The notes: a model not told the origin generated them from the sequence alone. DNA of 64,000 bases from Blastocystis sp. Blastoise (GCA_039096225.1 JBBPEB010000007.1:744001-808000), one strand, 5' to 3'. Positions 1 through 15,041 are shown, counted from the stretch's first letter. Numbers and translations: made by a program.

Positions 1-206
1 TGAAGAGAGTACTCAATTTTATGACGAGAACTATATAGAGGAATATATAGGAATATATAGAGGAAAATATATTTGATAATATATAGGAATATATTGAGAA
101 TATATATATATTTCATATATATATCTCATATATATTTCATATATATATTTCAAATATAGGAATATATATATTTCAAATATAGGAATATATATATGAATAT
201 ATTTGA

Positions 207-264
<58 letters not shown>

Positions 265-306
265 GTAGCTGTCTTATCAATAGGTTCGTGATCAGAACTT
301 TCTGAA

Positions 307-347
<41 letters not shown>

Positions 348-875
348 TTATATAGATACTAGACTGATTATCTTCACTTTCTTCTTCTTCATCATCTATA
401 TATATATTATATATATATATATATAGTATTATATGTATATGTATATATACTTGAATATCTATCCTCATTATCATCTATAGAATAGTATATAATGATATAT
501 ATATAGAATATATTAGTATATAATAGAGCAGAAAAAATATATATATATATCAATAATTATATCTGTATATACTGGAATCACTTGATTCTCCATCAACTAT
601 ATATATATATAATTATATATATATATTGATAATAATATATTATATACATTTCAATCGTTTATAGGCATAATCATCTCCTATAGAATAATATATATATATG
701 GTTATATATATGGTTATATATACGATTATATAATGAAGATGCTTTCACAAAAGAAGTACTATATATATATAGAGAGAAAGAATATTAATAATATAAATAA
801 TACTATTAATATATACCTTGATAATACAGTTAGATTATTTCGTTTCCCACGGGGATTATTCTGATTCTGACGAGG

Positions 876-942
<67 letters not shown>

Positions 943-1000
943 TTTGCAATAATCACAACATTTGGCGGGAGCTGTTGGATGACAGTATTCTTATTAAGGG

Positions 1001-1039
<39 letters not shown>

Positions 1040-1263
1040 AATAATAAGTATAATAAGATATAGCTTCATCAAAGTATTTTAATATGGCCATTCTTCTACA
1101 TGCACGTGCAGTGCACATGGTATATACACATTCTAACTCATATAGATCTCGCTCTATATATATATATATATAGTATTATCAATTTATTATATATACCAAT
1201 ATCTTTTTCATTTCTATCTTTTGCATTACACAAAGTATATCGTAAGCTCTTACTATATATTAA

Positions 1264-1313
<50 letters not shown>

Positions 1314-1613
1314 TATATACAAATCTTGTTCGTTAAAGAACACAATACACTGACACAGGCCTCCGTCACGACCTCCTCGACCACTCTCCTATATATACAT
1401 ATATATATATATAATATACGTATATTAAGTGTTAATAAATACAACTATATATACATATATACTTGATAATAGGAATAGATTGAAGAAGGAACATTCCAGT
1501 GAATGACGAGACGTACGTCACTTTTATCAACACCCATACCAACGGCAATTGTTCCGATAATCACGTGAACAGCACCTGATAACCACATGTTCAAATTATC
1601 TTCTCTTTCTTTG

Positions 1614-1711
<98 letters not shown>

Positions 1712-3076
1712 CAATATACAGTTAGGGAAGCATGATAAACAACTGCTGCAATATTGTGATACTTCAAATATGTTAATATTGTAGCAGCCTCATCTTTTCT
1801 TCGAACATAAATAAGAACAGATTCATTCAGGTGTTTCTGTATTAGTGAGCATAACGGATTATAACCGTCATCTTCATCTTTAACTCTTATATCATAGAAT
1901 AGATTGGGTCTATTGAAATCACTTTTAATCTTTATACATCCGTCGATATGCAACTCCTTCTCAATATCTAAAGCTACTTTCTATATATATACATATATAT
2001 ATATTTTAAGAAATAATATTGATTCACATACTTATCAAATATGAATTAATGTATATATATATATATATATATATATTATAAAAATAATACTGATTCACAA
2101 ACTTATCAATTATGAATTAATATATATATATATATACTTTGGGAGCAGAAGCAGTTAGTGCCATTACAGGGACTTTAGGCATCAGAGAAGTGACTGACCA
2201 GATAGAACGATAGGACCGACGGAAATCAACACCCCAACTATATATATAGATATATTGATTCTGTTATATATATATGTAGAATAATTGTAGAATATAATAT
2301 TATAATTAATCATAATAACTATAATAAAGATAATAAATATAATAATATAATAAATATAATAAACACAATAAATATATAAATAAAACTAATCATAATAATA
2401 ATAAAAATAAAACATAATACATAAAATATATACGTTGAAATACAATGCGCTTCATCGACGGCGATTAATTTGAGTTGATTTCGCGAATAAAGATCTAAAA
2501 TAATTTGTTTGAAATCCGTTTGACATAATCTCTCTGGAGTAATATATAGCAATCGAATACAACAGTCATGTGTTGTATCTTTCAACTTCTTTATTATAGA
2601 TTGAACTTCAAGTTTTGTTTGTGATGATGATATATATTCTGCATTGATCTTCAATGACTTTAATTTTGCAACTATATTTTGATGCTTTTATTTGATATGA
2701 TTAATATACCTTGATCCTGCATCAAAGAAATCAATGGCGAGATAACAATACCCAATCCTCCTTCTATTAATGGAGGTAATTGATAACATAAAGATTTCCC
2801 ACCTAATTGGCTATTGAGATAAAACATAATTGATCTTACCTCCTGTTGGTAACAGTACCATACAGTTCTTCTTGTTAAGTATACATCGTATTGCCTCTTT
2901 AGAACGCATAAAAAATTGAATTATTCATAAATACCTATTTGTTTTGGTCTAAAAGTTCTGTGATGAAACCTAAAACATGTATAAACTACATTGAGAACAC
3001 AATAAACATACCATTTCTCCAATTGATCACAAAGATACTCATCCGTTACTTCTTTTTTGACTGTATACTTGTTCAT
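1..3076 (-). CDS. RecQ-family ATP-dependent DNA helicase (3' end outside window)
   Basis: Superfamily-2 3'-5' DNA helicase acting in recombination and fork repair. Read on the minus strand over many exons. The N-terminus begins [16 protein letters not shown] and leads into FRPKQ and [20 protein letters not shown]. Then follow [12 protein letters not shown] (Walker A, about 2745-2810), VDEAHCIS (motif II, about 2450), [17 protein letters not shown] with [15 protein letters not shown] (about 1470-1570) and GRGGRDGG (motif VI, about 1370). A RecQ zinc-binding module follows: [13 protein letters not shown] near 1090 and [14 protein letters not shown] near 950. The start is the first in-frame ATG (3074-3076); a GTAAGT donor lies upstream, so a 5' exon is possible. 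After the zinc module the exons are tiny, acidic and Ser-rich ([13 protein letters not shown] near 360-400) and separated by TA-repeat introns. Coding probably continues left of base 1, so any RQC or HRDC domain cannot be judged. Confidence 0.93.
1619..1707 (+). repeat. (TA)n tract in a RecQ intron
   Basis: About 44 uninterrupted TA units, the longest perfect TA run in the window. It lies in the intron between the RecQ exon at 1708-1982 and the exon ending near 1590. Confidence 0.95.
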
Positions 3077-3811
3077 ATTGACTGTATCTATTTCTTGTAT
3101 GAAAGAAATACTTACTTTCAAATAAACACAATGAGAATAGATATAATTAAAAGAGCTTTTTTAAATAATTCTGTTTCTCAAAAGAAATTTCTTCAACAAA
3201 ACATAGAAATTGCTTTTGAGAAATATATTTACTTTTAATCTTCTTTTTATCATAAATAGGCAGAATATATAAACTTATGTGATTTTTCCATATATGTCTA
3301 ATTAAATGAGAGTGTATCTGTGACAAGAATTAATGGATTCAATACAAGTTGAGTGGATACTATCCTATTTTAAAGCATTTATATATTTTTGGAATGATAA
3401 ACAGACTTAGTCAATAAAATAAACATAAGAACATGCTTAAATATGATATTAGTTCATATTGTGATCACAATCAAGTTTCTTTTAACGTCGCCAGATTTGT
3501 CTATCACTCATTTCATCTCATTTGTAGATGAAATATGAGGAGTATCATGGTTTTTACCACATTTGAGTAATTACAAATGTCTCATAACAACGAGAAAAGA
3601 TTTTCTTTTTCAAGCTGGTTCTATATAAATTTTTAAATCAAAAGAATCGCAATGTATTTATTATTAAATAGTACGATAAAAAAAAGCATTTAAAAACTCT
3701 TTTCACGAGAATTTATTATTTTGGCGGTAAGTTTCGTTGTTTATTAAAAAATATGATTTTTCTTTTCTTATTTATTTAGTTCATCACATATACAATTAGG
3801 ATATAACTAGA
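3077..3811. other. Divergent intergenic region RecQ / CDK
   Basis: AT-rich, non-repetitive spacer between two divergently transcribed genes. No RNA gene or supported ORF is seen. The RecQ side contains a possible 5' UTR exon ending in a GTAAGT donor near 3116. The CDK side has an unused-looking GCG/GTAAGT near 3727 that could belong to a 5' UTR intron. Confidence 0.4.
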
Positions 3812-4431
3812 ATGTATTACGTATTCACTTGCTATTCATTATAAATTCTGTTGTCTAGGTCACAACCACAACCTGATGATTCGAAACAAGAACAAGATAA
3901 CGGTCCTTCAGTGAAATATCAAAAGGTATATTGAATCGCTATTTCAATTTCATACTATTAAATAATAATATAGCTCGCAGAAGTTGGAAAAGGTACTTAT
4001 GGTACAGTGTATGTCTATGTTTTTTCATTCAAATTATCTTGTATATCATTTTTTTAGTTATAAGGCACTTGACAGATATACTGGACACATTGTAGCTATT
4101 AAGAAGATGTCATTTGGAAAACCCGATGAAGGCATTCCACCAGTTATTTTGCGTGAAACTGCTATTTTACGTGATCTTCATCATCCAAATATTGTGCAGT
4201 ATTTCAGTTATATATAAATTAATTATTTATGATAAATTATATGCATTTGCATTTTTAAGGTCGAGAGATGTCATATAATTGTCTCTATTATTATTTAATA
4301 TATATATATATAGTTTGGAATCTATTATTGTTGAAGATACTCATATATCTCTAGTTTTTGAATTTGTAGAAACAGATCTTAAGAAATATATGGAATCTTT
4401 TAGATACGGTCTTGGACCCGACCAAATTAAA

Positions 4432-4467
<36 letters not shown>

Positions 4468-5660
4468 ATTTATAAATATATTGAAAATGTTTTTATAATT
4501 GATATATATATATAATTTATAGAAGTTTTTATTTCAACTTTTATTAGCAGTTCGTTATTTACATTCCAAGAAAATATTTCATCGTGATATAAAGCCACAA
4601 GTATATATATATATATAAGATTAATAATAATAAATATAATAATAATATTATTATATATAATAGTAATAATATATGTAATAATAATAAAAATATATAATAA
4701 ATGTAATAATAATAATATTATATATATAATTATGAATATATTTAGAATATATTAGTAGATTCAAAAGGTTGTCTGAAACTGACTGACTTTGGCTTATCTC
4801 GTCATTTTGGCTTTCCACTTAAAACATACACACGAGAAGTCTATATTTATCTATATATATATATATATAATTTCTTTTATCATATATTTTCTTTTTATCA
4901 TGATTCTCTATATTAATTATATACATATAATTAAAATTCTATTTTTTTTTCTATATATAGGTAGTTACTCTATATTACCGCGCACCTGAGATCTTCCTTG
5001 GTGACGAGCATTATTTGGCGGCAATCGACGTATGGTCCATTGGGTGTATATTCGCGGAAATGGTGAATAATGACTTTATTTTCCAAGGAGAAACTGAAGT
5101 CTCTATTTTATTCACTATATTCCAGTATTTATTGTTATTTTATTCTATTTATTCTATTTAGTATTATACTTATTATATTAAACATATACTATATATCTAT
5201 AATAATAATAAATAAATAAATAATTCATAGAGTATATATATAAATAATATATTCTATATATAGTAAACTAGGTACCCCAACCGAAGAGACATGGCCGGGA
5301 GTAAGTCAATTGCCAAATATGAATCCTAATTTCCCTCACTGGCCACAAAGACATATTCGACAATTTGTTCCGAGTTTAGAACCACAAGGTCAAGATCTAT
5401 TAGAAGTATTTATTTTTAACATTTTTTAAATTTTATTTTCACTTTTCTCTTTTTTCTACTTTTCATATATATATATTTTATTTTTTTTTTATTAAATTAG
5501 CTTATTATTCTATCATACTTTCAATGAACTTGTAATATATATGCATACATATATATAGAAAATGCTTATATTAAATCCTGAAGAAAGAATTTCAACCAAA
5601 GATGCTCTTGATCATCCTTATTTTGATGATATTCGTGATTTATATCCAAGTTATGAATAG
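3812..5660 (+). CDS. CDK1/CDK2-type cyclin-dependent protein kinase with divergent PSTAIRE helix
   Basis: Ser/Thr kinase of the cell-cycle CDK group. Exons give [20 protein letters not shown], then the glycine loop [13 protein letters not shown], catalytic Lys in [11 protein letters not shown]-helix [22 protein letters not shown] catalytic loop, DFGLSRHFG, activation segment [14 protein letters not shown] with the CDK-typical phosphorylatable Thr, [24 protein letters not shown], and a C-lobe ending [10 protein letters not shown] followed by TAG. Length fits the family at about 310-320 residues. The start codon appears split: AT at 3812-3813, a 45-nt GT-AG intron (3814-3858), then G at 3859; no other in-frame ATG is available upstream. 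The cyclin-binding helix reads PPVILRE where canonical CDKs have PSTAIRE, so the cyclin partner is uncertain. The T-loop and the LGTPTEE segment favour the CDK1/2 branch over transcriptional CDKs. Confidence 0.93.
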
Positions 5661-5962
5661 TCACAGAATAGAATATATTATTAATTCGCATACAAAATAA
5701 ATGTTTATTATTTCTATCTTAATGTTTTTTTCTTTTTCTTCATTTCATAATTTAATTCATCATCTATCTTGTTTGCTTTCTCATCTTATAAATACACACG
5801 TTTCATAAGTAAATAATCCATTTTAAGTCTATTTAACAATCATTTTTATGACATTTTCAACAATTTTCAGACTTTTTCATTCACATGTTTTTCATTTTTT
5901 GTTTTTTTAATATTAATTTATAGTAGTAGATTGCAATTGATTTCTGAAAAAGTCACCAGACA
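5661..5962. other. Intergenic region CDK / PRMT5
   Basis: About 300 bp of T-rich spacer between two co-oriented genes. Nothing beyond AT-rich sequence is seen. Confidence 0.4.
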
Positions 5963-9733
<3,771 letters not shown>

Positions 9734-10096
9734 AAGAAAACACTCATTTTCCTTTAATTTTTATTTTTGTTTTATTTTTTAATGCTTTCTATCTATATAT
9801 ATGCTATTCCTGATTATTTCCCTCTCTTTTGATTGGCAACTACAGCAATTCTTGAACCCATTTGACATCTCTACATATCAAATAATATTTTTATTTAGAT
9901 TTCTCGTATAATCCATAGCACAATACACATACAGAGTATTCAAATATTAAAAATAGAAAATGATGACAAATGAAAAAGTCTTTTAAAAAGTGTGAACTCA
10001 TTTTTTTTTGGAAACTCAAAAGAAAAACGGAAGAAATGGAAAAGAGAAATTTGCATTTCATTTTTATCGTTTTTAATTGCTTGTTTTTGTATTAAA
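9734..10096. other. Intergenic region PRMT5 / signal peptide peptidase
   Basis: About 360 bp of AT-rich spacer between co-oriented genes. An open frame reaching upstream of 10097 begins only at GTG and is not taken as coding. Confidence 0.4.
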
Positions 10097-12141
10097 ATGA
10101 TTGACATTCCTATTATTATTGCCATATCTGTGTTATGCGCATGGTTGGCTATATATCAATTTGTAGTGATTCCTGTTTCGATTTCTGTCATCACCATATC
10201 TACTTGTATTGCTTACTTAGGTGCTAGACGTGGAGCTTATTTACAGCATGTATCATCTATACTTTTATTTTAATATAGTTTCAAATTATAATTGAATCTA
10301 TTTATGTAGTCTGATGTAATGAGTAAAGGAGATGTAGCTTCATTCCCATTTATTGCTTCTGCCACTTTATTTGGAATTTATTTGTTATTTAAGAAGTTTG
10401 ATAATATCGACTTTAAGGGTTATCTTTTCTATTATATTTTATTTGTTTGTTACAATTCTCTTGTTCAATTACTTACTCCTTTATTAAGAAAATTCATCAA
10501 CAAAGTATGCTATTATCATTTTATTTAGTATATATTTTCTATAGTCTATTTATAAGAGAACATTCACTATTCCTTATCTTGATAGTATATATATATATTA
10601 TTATTATTTTTGTTGTATTTATTGTATTTTATTCTGTTAATGTTTATTATCTTTGTTGTATTTATTGTATTTTATTCTGTTAATGTTTATTATCTTTGTT
10701 GTATTTATTGTATTTTATTCTGTTAATGTTTATTATCTTTGTTGTATTTATTGTATTTTATTCTGTTAATGTTTATTATCTTTGTTGTATTTATTGTATT
10801 TTATTCTGTTAATGTTTATTATCTTTGTTGTATTTATTGTATTTTATTCTGTTAATGTTTATTATCTTTGTTGTATATATTTTATTTTATTATGTTAATG
10901 TGATTAAATTATTTATATAGAAGTTGATATTGATATATCTGTTGAAGCTATACTTAGTTATATTCTTGCTTTCCCCGCTATTTTCTGGTATTATAAAACT
11001 GAAAGTTGGATTGGTAATGATATTTTTGGTACTTTATTATGTATTCAAGTATATATTTAGCATTTATGAATAATATTGTAAAATATTATTTTTTAATTTA
11101 ATTTTACAATTCTTATGTGTGTTTTTATTATTATTATATATTTTTAATTCTACTATTCTTATAATATACATTATTTATTAATTATTATATATTATTCATC
11201 AATAGGCTATTTCTGAAATTTCCGTTGGTTCTGTAAAGAATGGAATTCTTCTCCTTGTATATATATATATTTATATTATTTGAATACTTGTTTATTTTCA
11301 TTAAATATATATATAATACCCTATATATCTTAATATATATAATAGGGATTATTATTTTTCTATGATATATTTTGGGTATTTGGTACTGAAGTAATGGTAA
11401 CCGTAGGTATTGGTATGAAAGGCCCCGTCAAGTTTATGTTTCCTAAACATATTCCTATAGTTGATAATAATACTATGAGTGATTTCTCTGCTTTAGGTTT
11501 GGGTGATGTTTGTATTCCTGGATTCTTTATGGCTTTATTATATCGTTATGATATCTATAAAGCAAATGTAAAATCTATTGAAGATTTCCAACAAAAAGAT
11601 GCTACTTATTTCCATATCTCTATTTTCTCTTATCTCTTTGCCTTACTTACTACTACAGTAGTCATGCTAGTTTTCAATCATCCTCAAGTATATATTCTTA
11701 TATATATTTATTATTATATACTTATCATTTTTATATCTTATATATATTTATTATTATATACTTATCATTTTTATATCTTATATATATTTATTATTTATAT
11801 ACTTATCATTTTTATATCTTATATATATTTATTATTATATACTTATCATTTTTATATCTTATATATATTTATTATTATATACTTATCATTTTTATATCTT
11901 ATATATATTTATTATTATATACTTATCATTTTTATATCTTATATATATTTATAATTATATCTTTTATATACATTAATCTTATTATCTTTCATCCTTTATA
12001 TATTATTTATAGCCAGCTTTATTATATATTTCTCCTGCTCTTATTATTTCATGTTTACTTACGGGTTACTTCAAGAAAGATATTACAAATCTTTTTGCTT
12101 ATGATGAAGAAAAACCAGAAATCAAAACTAAAACGGATTAA
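10097..12141 (+). CDS. Signal peptide peptidase (intramembrane aspartyl protease, SPP/HM13 family)
   Basis: Polytopic ER membrane protease that cleaves remnant signal peptides. ATG 10097 begins MIDIPIIIAISVLCAW, a hydrophobic first segment. Then ARRGAYLQH, SDVMSKGDVASFPFIASATL and further membrane segments. The first catalytic Asp is in LLFFYDIFWVFGTEVMVTVG (about 11340-11410), the second in ALGLGDVCIPGFFMALLYRYD (about 11490-11550), and the PAL motif is QPALLYISPAL (about 12013). The protein ends EKPEIKTKTD then TAA. All three family signatures are present, and length is near the SPP norm. Two introns are swollen by minisatellites (10617-10880 and 11717-11955). Presenilin is excluded by the sequence around the YD and GLGD motifs. 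Confidence 0.95.
10617..10880 (+). repeat. 43-bp minisatellite, about 6 copies, in an SPP intron
   Basis: Unit of 43 bp containing TTATTCTGTTAATGTTTATT, repeated about six times with almost no divergence. The last copy is truncated and mutated. It lies within the intron between the exon ending near 10505 and the exon starting near 10921. Confidence 0.93.
11717..11955 (+). repeat. 40-bp minisatellite, about 6 copies, in an SPP intron
   Basis: Unit of 40 bp containing TATACTTATCATTTTTATAT, repeated about six times; one copy carries a small insertion. It sits in the intron between VFNHPQ and PALLY and stays open in frame with the upstream exon, so it mimics coding sequence. Confidence 0.93.
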
Positions 12142-12456
12142 ACATTGTCTATTATTGGGTTGTATAACTGTTTCGAATATATATATATTGTTTTGTTGAT
12201 ATATATTTTTTTAATTATATGATAAAAACTATTGTTCTATGTTGTGTGCCATTAAAAATAAATAATTCTTATATATACTTCTTATGTAAATATAAATAGC
12301 ATATAAAGAGAATATAAAATGACAACAAAAATAATAATCATAAAAAACTTGTATAAAACATACGTTCTGGTTGTGTATTCTATAAAAAAAAATTGATTGA
12401 AAAGCAAAAGAAATACATATATAATCTCTCTTTATTCAGGATATCACAAATGATAT
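12142..12456. other. Convergent intergenic region SPP / RPSA
   Basis: About 315 bp of AT-rich sequence between two convergent 3' ends. No clear hairpin terminator is seen; both sides offer AATAAA-like polyadenylation signals. Confidence 0.4.
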
Positions 12457-13686
12457 TTAGTTGGATTCCCAAGTATTAGTAGCGGTAGCAGCTTCAGATT
12501 CAGTCCAAGCACTATCTTCAGGAATTTCATTTTCGTTAGTGTTATCTTCAGCGGCGGCAGCAGCTTCTTCAGCAGCTCTCTTTTCTTCAGCTTCAAGCTT
12601 GGCAATTTCTTCTTGATCACGAGAGATGAAGAGATCAACAGCAACATCCCAAGGTTGATCACGAGGAATAGTACCTCTCATACGGAGGATTTCACGGGCA
12701 AGAAGCCAATACATTAAACCAATGGAGTTCTTGAATTTGTTGTTACAGGGAATGGCAACATCAACACAAGAAAGGTTGGCATCAGCATTGCAAAGAGCAA
12801 TACAGGGAATGTTGACACAGGAAGCTTCCTTGATGGGTTAAATAAATATAAATATTTATGAATTATTATTAGCATTTTTATTTATAAAAGGGAAAAAAAT
12901 AGAAATGATTTCTAAATGAATAAAAACAATAAAAATCTCATTTAAAAAAAAATCTTTCAAATATATATATAGAAAGAAAACAGTATTTTGAATGAATCAA
13001 AATATTATAATAATAAAAAAATAATTATTATCTATAATTTGTATTCATATTATTTATTCATTGATGATTCTTCCATTTTGTATATTTTGAATGAATAATA
13101 TTACATATGAATACTGATATAGTGTTCTCAAAAGTATATAATAAATTGAAGAATAAAAATTAAATATATATATATAAGATTTAAAAAGTAGAATATGAAT
13201 ATAATTATACTTGAGAATCGACGGAAGGATCGGTAACAATTAATAAACGAGGTTCACGGAATTGTTTGGTGATTTGGTTAGTGAAAGTACCGGGAGTATA
13301 ACGACCACTGACAGTTTGACAACCAGTGTATTGACAGAACTTAAGAACAGAACGTTGACCAACAGGACGAGAAGAAATGACAACAATATCTTGAGGATTT
13401 TCAATAGCTACAATAATTTTAGCAGCAAGAACGAGTTTTTCCCAAGTCTTGGAAAGATCAATAACATGAACGCCTGTAATTGATTTATTTATTAATTAAT
13501 TATTCTTCTGAAATTATTTTAAACGTGTATAAAGCAGAAAATGAAAAAAAATAATAATAAAATAATAAAAAATGCGCCTTCGTTGTTTCTATCATAAACA
13601 TATTCGCTCATCATATTGTTCATATTCTTGGTACCAAGATGAACATTAGCAGCGAGCATTCTACGGGCATCATCAGAAGTGTACAT
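12457..13686 (-). CDS. RPSA: Small ribosomal subunit protein uS2 (RPSA/RPS0)
   Basis: Component of the 40S subunit. Three exons on the minus strand. Exon 1 (13686-13578) gives [20 protein letters not shown] and continues through YVYDRNN. Exon 2 (13473-13211) gives [47 protein letters not shown] and [17 protein letters not shown]. Exon 3 (12837-12457) gives [37 protein letters not shown] and an acidic Ala/Glu tail ending TWESN. Length of about 250 aa is normal for the family. Third positions are rich in C compared with neighbours, fitting high expression. Both introns are odd: intron 1 starts GC, and intron 2 ends TTTAA directly before CCC. An alternative first exon (MALNL, near 13779) could splice in and replace the first residues. 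Confidence 0.95.
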
Positions 13687-14312
13687 TGTGAATGATTAAA
13701 TGTTGTCGTTCATATTTTTTATATATTTTTGTATATCATCATATCGATCAATAAATATATACGTGAGATTAAGAGCCATTGTGATTCTGTGTATTAACTA
13801 CAAGCAAAAAGAGAGATGTTTAAGTATTTGCTTAACCATAAACAAGTTAATGGTTTTTTTGGTTACAAGTAGAATTTTAATTTCCTTAAATACGGAGAGA
13901 CGTTCATTATTTTCGTAAAAAGTCATATTTTTTTAGGATTTTTTTCTATATTAAGAACGACACTTGCATCCATCAAAAAGTTTACCTTGAGAATTTTTTA
14001 CTTTTTAAGAAACCTTGAATTAACCATTGAAATCTGACAAAAATAATTTAACCCCTGGTTTTTTTGGAGTCATAGATATTATAGGCTTTTTCAAAGTCGA
14101 ATGGTGGGGGTGAAATCAAAAGTTTGTCCTTGAAATTTTTTTTGCTTTTTCACTTGTTTATAAGCAATTTAATTAACTCCACAAAGGTATATATCTGTCA
14201 ATTTTTATATGTCATTATTAATATTATGCACTTCACGTTATTATTTTGCTAATCTTCTATATAACAAATTTTTCATAACTAAAATTACAATTCATTTATC
14301 AAAGACATCAGT
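13687..14312. promoter_or_regulatory. Shared divergent promoter region of RPSA and eL6
   Basis: About 626 bp between two divergent ribosomal protein genes. It contains T-tracts and a short G-rich stretch near 14104-14110, but no TA microsatellite. A candidate RPSA leader exon lies near 13763-13779. Coordinated expression is inferred from the arrangement only. Confidence 0.45.
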
Positions 14313-14812
14313 ATGCCTAAAGCTGTCTCTAAGTATTACCCCGCTTACGATATAACCCCTAAGCCCAAGGGACCTGCTCCCAAACAAGCTAAGCTTCGTT
14401 CTACCATTGTTCCTGGTACCGTTTTAATTATTCTTGCTGGACGTTTCCATGGAAAGCGTGTTGTCTTCCTTAAGCAACTCGAATCTGGTTTACTCCTTGT
14501 TTCTGGTCCTTACAAGATCAATGGTGTTCCTCTTAGACGTATCAACCCTTGTTACGTTATTGCTACCTCAACTAAGGTTGATGTTGCTAACGTCACTATT
14601 CCTGAACACATCAACGATGCTTACTTCACCAAGAAGGAAGAAAAGAAGACTAGAGAAGAAATTTTCTTTGATAAGGATATTAAGCCAATTATTTTTATTT
14701 TTATTTTGTATTCATTATGTCATAATTTATTATAATATGGATCAATCAGAATATCTTAAATGAAGATTCATCATAATATAATAGTTTTGGTGTAAATTTT
14801 ATACTGAATACG

Positions 14813-14843
<31 letters not shown>

Positions 14844-15041
14844 CAAGTTATTCTATATATTTATGAATTATAAAATATATATATTAAGCCCGCCGTTATT
14901 GCTGAAGAACGTAAGGCTGATCAAAAGGCTGTCGATGCTGCTCTTCTTGCTAACATTGAAAAGGTTAAATATATGAAGCAATACCTTAATGCTAAATTCT
15001 CCTTAACCAAGTACGATCATCCTCATGATATGAAATTCTAA
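14313..15041 (+). CDS. RPL6: Large ribosomal subunit protein eL6
   Basis: 60S subunit protein. Exon 1 (14313 to about 14683) gives [20 protein letters not shown], then [60 protein letters not shown] and [12 protein letters not shown]. Exon 2 (about 14888-15041) gives [39 protein letters not shown] and ends HDMKF then TAA. The KOW-like [11 protein letters not shown] segment and basic N-terminus match eL6; length of about 175 residues fits lower-eukaryote forms. C-ending codons are frequent, as in RPSA. The intron cannot be given GT-AG ends: both edges carry ATATTAAGCC, so the cut is GC-AA or CC-AG. Confidence 0.95.

Noticed and set aside
2921-3121. RecQ start at 3121
   Set aside because: The codon there is TTG, and a GTAAGT donor with an AG acceptor removes this stretch. 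ATG at 3074-3076 is used instead.
11394-11954. 186-codon frame extending SPP with repeated Tyr/Ile/Leu blocks
   Set aside because: The real exon stops at VFNHPQ; the rest is an intronic minisatellite before the PALLY exon.
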